Assembly (NCBI GenBank): GCA_019118505.1 | Contig: DWYU01000016.1 | Span: 1 to 43,673 of the forward strand | Origin: Candidatus Oscillibacter excrementavium | GTDB lineage: Bacteria > Bacillota > Clostridia > Oscillospirales > Oscillospiraceae | Length of the DNA: 43,673 nucleotides | Direction: 5' to 3' | Shown here: piece by piece, positions 1-7,336 of the stretch | Numbering within the stretch: the stretch's first letter is position 1 | Layout: the number at the start of each line of letters is the position of its first letter | Position numbers and translations under genes: made by a program | Notes under the pieces: generated by a model | What the model saw: only the letters and a program-made list of their open reading frames with translations | Told to the model about the DNA's origin: nothing | Databases searched by the model: none

Positions 1-1551
1 AAGGTGGCCGACTTCGGCATCGCCTGCCTGGAGAACGCCGCCCAGACGCTGACCCAGGAGGCCCTGGGCTCCGTCCACTACATCTCCCCAGAGCAGGCCC
101 GGGGGGACCGGATCGACGCCCGCAGCGACATCTACTCCGCCGGCGTGGTGCTGTATGAGATGCTCACCGGCCGCCTGCCCTTCGAGGGGGACAGCGCCGT
201 GTCCGTGGCCATCCAGCACCTGAGCTCCGTGCCCCTGGCTCCCCGGGAGGTGAATCCCGACATCCCGGAGCAGCTGGAGCTGATCTGCATGAAGGCCATG
301 GCCCCGGACCTGGACAAGCGGTATCCCTCCGCCGACGCCATGATCGCCGACCTGGAGGCATTCCGGAAGAACCCCGGGGTGAATCTGGACTTTGAGCTCA
401 GCGACCTGCGGACGGAGGAGCCCGACGAGCCCACCCAAAAGCTGCGGACCCCGGTCCCGCCCCAGAGCCACCGGCCGGGCCGGGAGCCCGCCTTCGAGCG
501 GAACCGCCGCTACGAAGATGACCGCTATGACGACGACCGGCCCGCCCGTCTCAGCGGCGGCAAGAAGGCGGCCGTCATCGGCGCCGGAGCCGTGGTGGTC
601 GTGGTGGTCCTGTTCTTCCTGTTCCGGGCTATCCTGGCCTCCATGGTCCCGGCGGAGACGGACACCTATGTGGTGCCCCAGCTGGTTGGTCTGACGGAGG
701 AGCAGGCCAATCAGCAGGCCAGCGTGGCGGACGGCACCTTCCAGGTGGTGGTGGCGGGCTCCGAGGCCAGCGACGCCGCCGTGGGCGAGATCGTCCGCCA
801 GGACCCGGAGCCGGAGACAGAGAAGAAGGGTGAGCTGCCCATCACCATCAACGTCTGGCTCAGCGCCGGGGAGGACGTGGGAACCATGCTCAACGTCACC
901 GACATGACCTACGCGCAGGCGGAAATTTATCTGCGCGACCTGATCGAGGAGTACGAGCTGGTGCTCCAGCCGGAGGAGGAGGCCCAGCAGGACTTCGATG
1001 ACGAGATAGAGGCCGGCAACATCATGTCCACCACTCCTGCGGAGGGAGAGGCCCTCCACAAGGGGGACACCATCACCTTCGTCATCAGCAAGGGCCCGCC
1101 CACAGTGCCCCTGATCGACTTCACCAACCGTGAGTTGTCCTGGGTGGAGGACCAGCTGGAGATCCTGGGCCTGGTGCCCCAGGTCCAGGAGGAGGCCAGC
1201 GACACCGTGCCGGAGGGCTACGTGATCCGCCAGAAGCCGGTGGCCACCACCGAGGTGCCCAACGGCAGCACCGTGGAGCTGTGGGTCAGCACCGGACCGG
1301 ATACGTCCACCGGCGGCAGCCAGGAGGGAGAAGAGCAGCTGCTCATCGCTCTGCCCACGGACCGGGAGACCGCGGAGGTCCAGATCGTGGTGGACGGCGT
1401 GATCGTGTTCAACCAGCCGGTGGACTGCAGCCAGGGCAACTTCCCCTATAAGCTGCGAGGCACCGGCACGGTCTCCGTGGAGGTGTACGTGGATGGGGAG
1501 ATGGATATGCTCAACACCCGTGAGGTGAATCTTGATGAAAGCGGAATCTGA
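1..1551 (+). CDS. prkC: PASTA-domain Ser/Thr protein kinase, C-terminal part (5' end outside window)
   Basis: Membrane kinase that senses muropeptides or lipid II through external PASTA repeats and phosphorylates cytoplasmic Ser/Thr targets. The frame is open from base 1, so the N-lobe is missing. Visible are the DFG motif (ADFGIA, bases 7-24) and the activation-segment SPEQARGD (about 88-111), then the end of the C-lobe. A charged Arg/Asp linker follows, then one membrane segment (about 580-650, Val/Phe-rich). Three PASTA repeats lie at about 660-870, 880-1100 and 1100-1300, each closing with a V-x-STGP/ISKGPP-like strand. A roughly 70-residue C-terminal beta-type tail follows. Its 3' end overlaps rsgA, the same prkC-rsgA order as in Bacillus subtilis. 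The family call is firm; the symbol follows that synteny. Confidence 0.93.
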   Translation, partial: KVADFGIACLENAAQTLTQEALGSVHYISPEQARGDRIDARSDIYSAGVVLYEMLTGRLPFEGDSAVSVAIQHLSSVPLAPREVNPDIPEQLELICMKAMAPDLDKRYPSADAMIADLEAFRKNPGVNLDFELSDLRTEEPDEPTQKLRTPVPPQSHRPGREPAFERNRRYEDDRYDDDRPARLSGGKKAAVIGAGAVVVVVVLFFLFRAILASMVPAETDTYVVPQLVGLTEEQANQQASVADGTFQVVVAGSEASDAAVGEIVRQDPEPETEKKGELPITINVWLSAGEDVGTMLNVTDMTYAQAEIYLRDLIEEYELVLQPEEEAQQDFDDEIEAGNIMSTTPAEGEALHKGDTITFVISKGPPTVPLIDFTNRELSWVEDQLEILGLVPQVQEEASDTVPEGYVIRQKPVATTEVPNGSTVELWVSTGPDTSTGGSQEGEEQLLIALPTDRETAEVQIVVDGVIVFNQPVDCSQGNFPYKLRGTGTVSVEVYVDGEMDMLNTREVNLDESGI

Positions 1552-2431
1552 GGGCCGCATCCAGAAAGCCCTCAGCGGCTTCTACTATGTGAATACCGGC
1601 GGGGAGATCCTCACCTGCCGGGCCCGGGGCAAGTTCCGCAGGGAGGGCATCTCCCCCCTGGTGGGGGACCGGGTGGAGGTCCGGGAGCTGGGGAACGGCG
1701 AGGGGGTCGTGGAGACCATCCTGCCCCGGCGGAACGCGTTTGCCCGGCCGGCGGTGGCCAACATCGACCAGCTGGTGGTCATCGCCTCCGGCGCCATCCC
1801 CAGGACCGACCCCTTCCTCATCGACCGGGTGGCGTCCATCGCCGCCCTGAAGGACTGCGATGTGGTGGTGGTGCTGAACAAGTGCGACCTGGACAGCGCC
1901 GACAGCCTCTACCAGATCTACAGCAGCGCCGGGTTCCCCACCCTGCGGGTCAGCGCCGAGACCGGGGAGGGCATCGAGGATTTGAAGCCCCTGATCGCCG
2001 GAAAGCTCTCCGCCTTTACAGGCAACTCCGGCGTTGGAAAATCCAGCATTTTGAACGCCCTTGACCCCGCGTTCCACCTCCAGGTGGGAGAGGTGAGCCA
2101 GGCGTTGGGCCGGGGCCGCCACACCACCCGGCACGTGGAGCTGTTCCGCCTGGACTGCGGGGCGGAGGTGGTGGACTCCCCGGGCTTTTCCTCCTTTGAG
2201 ACGGAGGAGCTGAACCTGGAGCTGAAGCGCCGCCTGCCGGATACCTTCGTGGAGTTCCGGCCCTACTTGGACCAGTGCCGCTTCGTGGGGTGCAGCCACA
2301 CCAAGGAGCAGGGCTGCGCCGTGCTGGAGGCGGTGCGGGACGGTACGATCCAGAAGAGCCGGCACGCCAGCTATGTCCGATTGTACGAGGAGCTGAAGCC
2401 CCTCCAGGAGTGGCAGAAGAAAAAGAAATAA
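1535..2431 (+). CDS. rsgA: Ribosome small subunit-dependent GTPase RsgA (circularly permuted GTPase)
   Basis: Late 30S assembly GTPase that checks the decoding centre. It has an N-terminal OB fold, then a permuted G domain in the order G4-G1-G3: NKCD (residues 115-118), GNSGVGKSS (163-171) and DSPG (214-217). A C-terminal zinc module is seen in the CRFVGCSHTKEQGC segment, and the tail is Lys-rich. The 298-residue length is normal. The ATG at 1535 is preferred over the TTG at 1532 because GAGGTGA at 1522-1528 gives good spacing. The start lies inside the kinase stop region (17-base overlap), implying translational coupling to the PASTA kinase. Confidence 0.95.
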   Translation: MKAESEGRIQKALSGFYYVNTGGEILTCRARGKFRREGISPLVGDRVEVRELGNGEGVVETILPRRNAFARPAVANIDQLVVIASGAIPRTDPFLIDRVASIAALKDCDVVVVLNKCDLDSADSLYQIYSSAGFPTLRVSAETGEGIEDLKPLIAGKLSAFTGNSGVGKSSILNALDPAFHLQVGEVSQALGRGRHTTRHVELFRLDCGAEVVDSPGFSSFETEELNLELKRRLPDTFVEFRPYLDQCRFVGCSHTKEQGCAVLEAVRDGTIQKSRHASYVRLYEELKPLQEWQKKKK

Positions 2432-2440
2432 CCGTGCAGG

Positions 2441-2475
2441 GAGCACCCGCCGCGTACACGACGCGGCGGGTGCTT
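2441..2475 (+). terminator. Rho-independent terminator after rsgA
   Basis: A perfect 13-bp stem (GCACCCGCCGCGT at 2443-2455 with its complement at 2461-2473) and a 5-base loop, followed by the pyrimidine-rich tract TTCTGCTCTTCTC. The U-tract is weak but the stem is very strong. Confidence 0.7.
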
Positions 2476-2510
2476 CTGCTCTTCTCCCGCACCATTTGCG
2501 CCGGGATGTA

Positions 2511-2516
2511 TATAAT
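2511..2516 (+). promoter_or_regulatory. Candidate -10 box ahead of the small membrane peptide and spoVM
   Basis: A consensus TATAAT sits 27 bases before the 51-codon ORF and just after the rsgA terminator. No good -35 is seen at 16-18 bp, so this is only a plausible promoter. Confidence 0.3.
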
Positions 2517-2542
2517 GGGAGTGAGAAAGGGGCGTGGGACGT

Positions 2543-2698
2543 ATGTTTCGAAGAGGCGGCGGATGCACCCTGCTGGGCGTCTGCGCGGCGGCGCTGGGGG
2601 CCGGCATCCTGATCGCGGCCATCTTCCCGGCGGGGCTGCTGATGTTTCTGGTGGCGTTCCTGCTGATCGCGTGCGGCTGCGCCTGCTGCCGGCGTTAG
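2543..2698 (+). CDS. Small membrane protein, 51 aa, unknown function
   Basis: Begins MFRRGGGCTLLGV. Almost the whole chain is a hydrophobic helix pair (about residues 8-44), with a Pro-Ala-Gly turn near residue 30 (FPAGLL) and a Cys-rich, basic end (CGCACCRR). AGAAAGGGG lies 11 bases before the ATG. It lies between rsgA and the spoVM-like ORF, with 16 bases to the latter, so the two are probably co-transcribed. I do not recognise the family. The positive-inside charge distribution suggests a hairpin or single-span membrane peptide. It is too short for most gene callers. A role in forespore membrane biology is inference from position only. Confidence 0.65.
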   Translation: MFRRGGGCTLLGVCAAALGAGILIAAIFPAGLLMFLVAFLLIACGCACCRR

Positions 2699-2714
2699 AA
2701 AGGAGTCAGTGACG

Positions 2715-2789
2715 ATGCGAATTGTGGTGTGGAAGTCCCCCAAGGCCCTCAGCGGCATTCTGCGGAAGCTGTTCCGGATTCCGGAATAA
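2715..2789 (+). CDS. spoVM: Stage V sporulation protein SpoVM, 24 aa
   Basis: SpoVM is a tiny amphipathic helix that recognises the convex forespore membrane and anchors SpoIVA. This ORF starts MRIVVWKSPKALSG and ends LFRIPE. It matches B. subtilis SpoVM (MKFYTIKLPKFLGG...) at Lys7, Pro9, Lys10, Leu12, Gly14, Ile15 and Arg17; Pro9, known to matter for localisation in B. subtilis, is at exactly position 9. AAGGAG at 2699-2704 precedes the ATG by 10 bases. Synteny agrees: in B. subtilis the order is prkC-cpgA(rsgA)-rpe-thiN-spoVM. The next gene is sipL, whose product acts with SpoIVA. So short a peptide limits certainty, but motif and context agree. Confidence 0.82.
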   Translation: MRIVVWKSPKALSGILRKLFRIPE

Positions 2790-2812
2790 CCAGTCCCGGC
2801 CGGGCATACAGT
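2784..2812 (+). promoter_or_regulatory. Candidate sigma-E-type promoter for sipL
   Basis: GAATAA (2784-2789), 15 bases, then CATACAGT (2805-2812). This is close to the mother-cell sigma-E pattern (KMATATW, 14-15 bp, CATACAHT). It lies 130 bases before sipL, but also before the hairpin at 2851-2884, which could interrupt its transcript. Confidence 0.35.
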
Positions 2813-2850
2813 GTCAGCAGAGTGAGACTCCGCGGGCACCTGCGGCGGCA

Positions 2851-2892
2851 CCCGGGGGCGGGAGAGGCGCTTCCGCCCCCGGGGCCGTTTTC
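2851..2892 (+). terminator. Hairpin terminator between spoVM and sipL
   Basis: Stem CCCGGGGGCGG (2851-2861) pairs with CCGCCCCCGGG (2873-2883), followed by GCCGTTTTC. It probably ends the rsgA/spoVM transcript, or attenuates read-through into sipL. Confidence 0.6.
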
Positions 2893-2939
2893 AGGCGGCG
2901 GTCCCCGGAGGACAACGGCCGGGAAAGGAAGGGCGAACC

Positions 2940-4478
2940 ATGGAACTGGAATTGAAAAAGACCTGCCTCGACGCCTATGAGGCGGGCGGAGAGGTGACGC
3001 TGACCCAGGAGGAGACGGCGGAGACCATCGTGCCGGACTACTGTCCGGACATCGCGCGGATCATTGAGACCACGGGCAAGGTGTTCCTCCACAGCCGGGA
3101 GCTCCGGGACGGCCGGGGGACGGTCTCCGGCACCGTGCGGGTGACGGTGCTCTACACCCCGGAGGGGGAGGGGGGCGTCCGCACCCTGGAATTTGCCATG
3201 CCCTTCACCGCGGAGACCGACGGCCGCGGCCTGACGGACTGCGCGGCCCTGCTGGCGGAGACGGAGCCGGAGTTTCTGGAGACCCGGATGCTGAATCCCC
3301 GGAAGGTGTTCACCCACTGCAAGCTGGTGACCCGCCTCACCGGCTACCAGCGCAGGCCCCTGTGCTTTTCCACGGACGTGGAGGCGGGGCCGGAGCTGTG
3401 CATCGAGAAGCGGCAGGAGCCCCAGCACGCCATCCTGCTGACCCACATCGCGGAGAAGGACTTCACCTACTCCGAGCAGATGGACCTGTCCCCGGGCCGG
3501 GAGGGAGCGGCGGAGCTGCTCACCAGCCAGGTGTGCCCCGCGGTGACAGAGACGAAGATCGTGGGCAGCAAGCTGATCTTCAAGGGGCTGTTCCACGTGA
3601 GCCTGCTGTACCGGGCGGCAGACGGCAGCTGCTGTTCCGCCTCCGGCGAGCTGCCCTTCTCCCAGATCATGGAGGTGGAGGGGGCCCCGGAGGGGGCGGA
3701 GCCCACGGTCCGGCTGCAGCTCACCGGCGCGGATCTGCAGGTGGACGGCGGCGACGCGGAGGGCCGGGAGATCGCGGTGACGCTGTATCTCCACGCCACG
3801 GCCCTGCTGCACCAGACCCAGGAGCTGACCCTCCTCAGCGACCTGTACTCCACCGCCTACGACCTGACCTACGACGCCGCGCCTCTGGAGCTCACCAGCT
3901 TCCGCCAGCAGTTCACCCGCCGCCAGACGGTGCGGGAGGTGCTGGAGATCGGCGTGGTGGCGGACTCCATCCTGTCCCTCTCCGTCACCTGCGGTGCCGT
4001 GTCCGTCAGCCGGGAGGGGGAGACCGCCGTCCTGCGGACCGGGGCGGACCTGCGGGCCCTGTATCTGGACGAGGGGGGCGTGCCCCTGGTGGCGGAGCGG
4101 ACCATCGATGTCAGCTGTCAGCTGGAGCTGCCGGAGGACTGCCGGATCACCGCCCGGGCCGTCTGCCCGGAGGAGGTCCAGGGCGGCCTGACGGACCGGG
4201 GCATCGAGGTCCGGTTCCCGGTGGATTTCCAGGGGGCCGCGGCCCAGCAGGTGAAGCGGGTGTGCGTGTCCGGCGGCAAGCTCAGCACGGACGCCCCCAA
4301 GGACACCGCCGGCGCCCCGTCTCTGGTGCTGCGGTGCCTGGGGAAGCAGGAGACCGCCTGGGATCTGGCGAAGCGGTACAACACCACCATCGGCGTCATC
4401 CTCTCCGCCAACCAGGTGGAGTCGGAGGGGGAGATTCCCCGGGACCAGCTGCTGCTGATCCCCCGGAAGCGGGCATAA
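2940..4478 (+). CDS. sipL: SipL-type spore coat morphogenetic protein (SPOCS/DUF3794 repeats + LysM)
   Basis: In Clostridioides difficile SipL bridges SpoIVA and the coat, its LysM domain contacting SpoIVA; it is the functional counterpart of Bacillus SpoVID. The 512-residue chain opens with the family's typical segment (VPDYCPDIARII, about residues 29-40). SPOCS/DUF3794 units follow at about 40-120, 170-260 and 310-410. It ends with a LysM domain at about 462-510 (ETAWDLAKRYNTTIGVILSANQ ... LLLIP; shown in part). Length matches the C. difficile protein. AAAGGAAGG gives a clear ribosome site. The genes for its expected partners lie nearby: spoVM directly upstream and spoIVA about 2.9 kb downstream. 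Other DUF3794-LysM proteins exist in clostridia, so orthology leans partly on context. Confidence 0.85.
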   Translation: MELELKKTCLDAYEAGGEVTLTQEETAETIVPDYCPDIARIIETTGKVFLHSRELRDGRGTVSGTVRVTVLYTPEGEGGVRTLEFAMPFTAETDGRGLTDCAALLAETEPEFLETRMLNPRKVFTHCKLVTRLTGYQRRPLCFSTDVEAGPELCIEKRQEPQHAILLTHIAEKDFTYSEQMDLSPGREGAAELLTSQVCPAVTETKIVGSKLIFKGLFHVSLLYRAADGSCCSASGELPFSQIMEVEGAPEGAEPTVRLQLTGADLQVDGGDAEGREIAVTLYLHATALLHQTQELTLLSDLYSTAYDLTYDAAPLELTSFRQQFTRRQTVREVLEIGVVADSILSLSVTCGAVSVSREGETAVLRTGADLRALYLDEGGVPLVAERTIDVSCQLELPEDCRITARAVCPEEVQGGLTDRGIEVRFPVDFQGAAAQQVKRVCVSGGKLSTDAPKDTAGAPSLVLRCLGKQETAWDLAKRYNTTIGVILSANQVESEGEIPRDQLLLIPRKRA

Positions 4479-4480
4479 GA

Positions 4481-4509
4481 AAAGAGCGGAGCACAGCTCC
4501 GCTCTTTTT
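4481..4509 (+). terminator. Terminator after sipL
   Basis: A perfect 12-bp stem, AAAGAGCGGAGC (4481-4492) and its complement (4496-4507), with a 3-base loop, running into TTTTT. A canonical intrinsic terminator. Confidence 0.9.
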
Positions 4510-4526
4510 GCTGTTCTGCCATGACA

Positions 4527-4590
4527 GTTAGGAGATAGAAGTTAGGAGATAGAAGATTGGAATTCCCAACTCCTCATTCCGCATTACCCC
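4527..4590. repeat. Tandem 14-mer plus dispersed intergenic repeat, copy A
   Basis: GTTAGGAGATAGAA occurs twice head to tail (4527-4540, 4541-4554). It is followed by GGAATTCCCAACTCC and ATTCCGCATT (4576-4585), which overlaps the stop of the minus-strand ABC ATPase gene. The ATTCCGCATT word recurs at 30134-30143, so this looks like one copy of a dispersed intergenic repeat family. Confidence 0.55.
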
Positions 4591-5369
4591 TCCGCGTACC
4601 GGGCGAGGAACTGCCGGGTCCGCTCCTCCCGGGGGTGCTCGATGACCTGCCGGGCGTCGCCCTGCTCCACGATGACGCCGCCGTCCATAAAGATCACCTG
4701 GTCCGCCACGTCCCGGGCAAAGGCCATCTCGTGGGTGACAATGATCATGGTGGTCCGCTGCTCCGCCAGCTCCCGGATGACCCGCAGCACCTCGCCGGTG
4801 AGCTCCGGGTCCAGGGCGGAGGTGGGCTCGTCAAAGCACAGGATGTCCGGGTGCAATGCTAGGGCCCGGGCGATGGCCACCCGCTGCTGCTGGCCGCCGG
4901 AGAGCTGGCTGGGGTAGTGGCCGGCCCGCTCGCTGAGGCCCATCTTCGCCAGCAGATCCCGGCCGTCCGCCTGGATCTCCTCCAGGATTTTCTTCTTGTT
5001 CTCCTTGAAGTCCGGCTGCTCCTGGGCCAGCAGCTCCCGGGCCAGGGTGACGTTTTTCAGGGCCGTGTACTGGGGGAACAGGTTGAAGGACTGGAACACC
5101 AGCCCGAAGTGGAGCCGCTTCTTCCGCACCTCGCTCTCCCGCTGGGTGGCGGGGTCGGCGGCGTCGAAGATCAGATTGCTCGCCACGGAGATGGTGCCCT
5201 TGTCGGGCTTCTCCAGGAAATTCAGGCACCGGAGCAGCGTGGTCTTGCCGGAGCCGGAGGAGCCGATGATGGCCAGGGCCTGGCCCTGCTCCAGGTCAAA
5301 GCTGATGTCCTCCAGCACCCGTGTGGCGCCGAAGTGCTTTTCGATGTGATGTACTTCCAGAATTGCCAT
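4584..5369 (-). CDS. Polar amino acid ABC transporter ATP-binding protein (GlnQ/ArtP-like)
   Basis: Energises uptake of a polar amino acid. Walker [10 protein letters not shown] (about residues 36-44), Q-loop in [10 protein letters not shown], signature [15 protein letters not shown], Walker [15 protein letters not shown] and the switch His in [13 protein letters not shown] are all intact. The 261 residues are slightly long because of an insert after the Q-loop ([11 protein letters not shown]-like region through KKKILEEIQ). It is last of three minus-strand genes in the order binding protein, permease, ATPase, with only 15 bases after the permease and AAAGGAGGG as ribosome site. The substrate cannot be read from sequence; cystine, glutamine or arginine are typical for this family. 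Confidence 0.93.
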   Translation of the reverse strand: MAILEVHHIEKHFGATRVLEDISFDLEQGQALAIIGSSGSGKTTLLRCLNFLEKPDKGTISVASNLIFDAADPATQRESEVRKKRLHFGLVFQSFNLFPQYTALKNVTLARELLAQEQPDFKENKKKILEEIQADGRDLLAKMGLSERAGHYPSQLSGGQQQRVAIARALALHPDILCFDEPTSALDPELTGEVLRVIRELAEQRTTMIIVTHEMAFARDVADQVIFMDGGVIVEQGDARQVIEHPREERTRQFLARYAEG

Positions 5370-5384
5370 GAACGCGCCCTCCTT

Positions 5385-6146
5385 TCACTGGAAATAGCTG
5401 AGCTTCCGCTCCACCCAGCCGAAGAGAATGGTGAGGAGCCCGTTGAACACCAGGAAATAGATACCGGTGAAGAACAGGGGCCACACCAGGCCGGAGTAGC
5501 CGTGGGAGCCTTTCAAAAAGGCGTAGCCTGCCCAGATGACCTCCTGGAAGGAGATGATGCGGGCGATGGAGGTGTCCTTCACCAGGGTGATGATCTCGTT
5601 GGACATGGGGGGCACGATCCGCTTGACCATCTGCAAAAGCGTCACGTGGCGGAAGATCTGTGCCTTGGTCATGCCCAGCACCTGTCCTGCCTCCTGCTGG
5701 CCCACCGGGACGCCCTCGATGCCGCCCCGGTAGATGACGGAGAAGTAGCAGGCGTAGTTGATGATGAAGGCCGCGGCGGCGGCCAGGAAGCGGCCCGTCT
5801 CTCCGCTGGGCCAGGGACTGCCGCCCTCCAGCACATAGCCGGGAATGTAAAAGATAATCAGCAGCTGCAGCATCAGAGGCGTGCCCCGAATGACCCACAC
5901 CAGCAGCCGGCAGACAAGGCGGATGGGCATGAAGGCGATCAGCAGGCGGGCGATACTGCCGGGCTTTCGATCCCGCCGCCGCAGATACCGATGGGCCAGG
6001 CCCGCGAAGGGGGCCCAGCGGTTCATGGAGCCAAAGGCTACCACAAGTCCCAGGGGCAGTGCGCCCACCAGCGTCACCAGAAACAGCTTGAGAGTTGCCA
6101 GGAAGCCTGTGTTCAGGGCCCCGACCACAACAGAGAGTGCGTCCAT
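5385..6146 (-). CDS. Polar amino acid ABC transporter permease (HisM/GlnP family)
   Basis: Inner membrane permease of the same importer, 253 residues. It shows about five hydrophobic spans: residues 12-38 (LATLKLFLVTLVGALPLGLV), about 75-105, 125-145, and two near the C-terminus. The cytoplasmic EAA-type loop is visible as EAGQVLGMTKAQIFRHVTLLQ, which contacts the ATPase. A basic stretch (HRYLRRRDRKPGS) between spans 1 and 2 is longer than in GlnP and resembles the insert of clostridial family members. AAAGGA precedes the ATG. Middle gene of the transporter operon. Confidence 0.92.
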   Translation of the reverse strand: MDALSVVVGALNTGFLATLKLFLVTLVGALPLGLVVAFGSMNRWAPFAGLAHRYLRRRDRKPGSIARLLIAFMPIRLVCRLLVWVIRGTPLMLQLLIIFYIPGYVLEGGSPWPSGETGRFLAAAAAFIINYACYFSVIYRGGIEGVPVGQQEAGQVLGMTKAQIFRHVTLLQMVKRIVPPMSNEIITLVKDTSIARIISFQEVIWAGYAFLKGSHGYSGLVWPLFFTGIYFLVFNGLLTILFGWVERKLSYFQ

Positions 6147-6248
6147 AGGATCATCCTTTACTTTGTTATCAAAAAGTCCGGCAGACCGGCCGAAAGCAGA
6201 GGGCGGCCAGGCCCTCTGCTTTCGGGAATGTACAGGGTAGGGGAGAGA

Positions 6249-7115
6249 TCACTCCTGGGGGATGACGGCAGCCTGGACGCCGTAGGTCTCGGCAAGCTCC
6301 ATCATGGAGCCGTCCGCATAGCTGTCCACGAAGAACTGATTCAGCTTCTCCACCAGGTCAGAGCCCTTCCGGAAGCCCACGCCATACTGCTCACCCTCAT
6401 TGGGGTTCAGCGTGATGGTATATGTCAGGTCGGCATAGCTGGTGCCGTCGCCCACCATCGCACCGGCCATCAGAGAGTCGATGATGGCGGCGTCGGCGGT
6501 GCCGGAGGCCACTTCCATCAGAGCGGTGGCCTGATCCACCACCTCGGTGTAGGTAAAGCCGTTGGCCTCTGCCTGGGCCTGGCCGAAGGAACCGGACTCC
6601 ACGGCGAAGTTCAAACCGGCCATGCTCTCCACGTCGGGATAGTCGGCGGCCACATCCGCGGGGAGCACCACCACCTGGGCGTTGTTGCAGTATGCGTTGG
6701 AGCAGCTCATGGCGGAGGTGACCTCGTCGGTGAGGGTCATGCCGTTCCACACCACGTCGATGGTCTTGCCGTCCAGCTCCATCACTTTGTTGTCCCACTC
6801 GATCAGCTGGAACTCGGCGGTGACGCCCAGGCTCTCCGCAAAGGCCTTGGCCATATCCGCGTCAAAGCCGATCCAGTTGCCGTCGGCGTCCTGGTAGTCC
6901 ATGGGCTCGAACTCCGTGATGCCCACCACCAGGGTGCCCTTGTCCTGGACGTAGGCCAGGTCGCTCTCGGTCCCGGCATCGTCGTTCGCGGCGGTGTCCT
7001 CCGTGGTCTGGTCGTCGGTGGCGGGCTCCTCGTCAGAAGAGCCGCCGCAGGCGGCCAGGGAGCAGGTCATGGCCAGGGCCAGCAGCAGGGCCCAAAACTT
7101 CTTCATGCGTTTCAT
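6249..7115 (-). CDS. Amino acid ABC transporter substrate-binding lipoprotein (SBP_bac_3)
   Basis: Extracellular receptor of the importer. It begins MKRMKKFWALLLALAMTCSL and continues into the lipobox LAAC, giving a lipoprotein signal, then an acidic/Thr-rich linker and a type II periplasmic-binding fold (GTLVVGITEFEPMDYQDADG; FDADMAKAFAESLGV). The ATG at 7115 is chosen because GGAGG (7127-7123) lies 7 bases upstream; the TTG six bases earlier would be too close. It gives 288 residues, normal for the family. First gene of the transporter operon, behind the promoter at 7197-7169. A 102-base gap before the permease may hold an mRNA processing site that favours high receptor dosage (inference). 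Confidence 0.93.
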   Translation of the reverse strand: MKRMKKFWALLLALAMTCSLAACGGSSDEEPATDDQTTEDTAANDDAGTESDLAYVQDKGTLVVGITEFEPMDYQDADGNWIGFDADMAKAFAESLGVTAEFQLIEWDNKVMELDGKTIDVVWNGMTLTDEVTSAMSCSNAYCNNAQVVVLPADVAADYPDVESMAGLNFAVESGSFGQAQAEANGFTYTEVVDQATALMEVASGTADAAIIDSLMAGAMVGDGTSYADLTYTITLNPNEGEQYGVGFRKGSDLVEKLNQFFVDSYADGSMMELAETYGVQAAVIPQE

Positions 7116-7168
7116 CTTCAATCCTCCAAATCTTCGGGCGGACGTGCCGCCTGTTTCATTACGTTAGC

Positions 7169-7197
7169 AGTTTACCACACTAAATTATCCCTGTAAA
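7169..7197 (-). promoter_or_regulatory. Sigma-A-type promoter of the amino acid ABC operon
   Basis: On minus: TTTACA (7197-7192), 17 bases, TAAACT (7174-7169), 54 bases before the binding-protein ATG. The -35 matches 5/6 and the -10 4/6 of consensus. Confidence 0.5.
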
Positions 7198-7336
7198 GCC
7201 GCAATTTCGGCCAAGAACGGAGAAGCCGGCTGCCGGAATTTGTGCATCTTCTCCAAAACCAGACGGGCTGTCATACTTCGCCCCGCCGGGACATAGAGTG
7301 GAACAAGACTATGGAGCGGAAAAAGGACGGGATGCT

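Noticed and set aside
4917-7196. 759-residue open frame on + opposite the ABC transporter
   Set aside because: Antisense shadow caused by GC-rich codons; low-complexity His/Gly/Leu composition, no ribosome site, and three clear transporter genes on the other strand.
7272-7279. Sigma-E promoter for spoIVA at CATACTTC
   Set aside because: The -10-like word is suitable, but no -35 element occurs at 13-16 bp.
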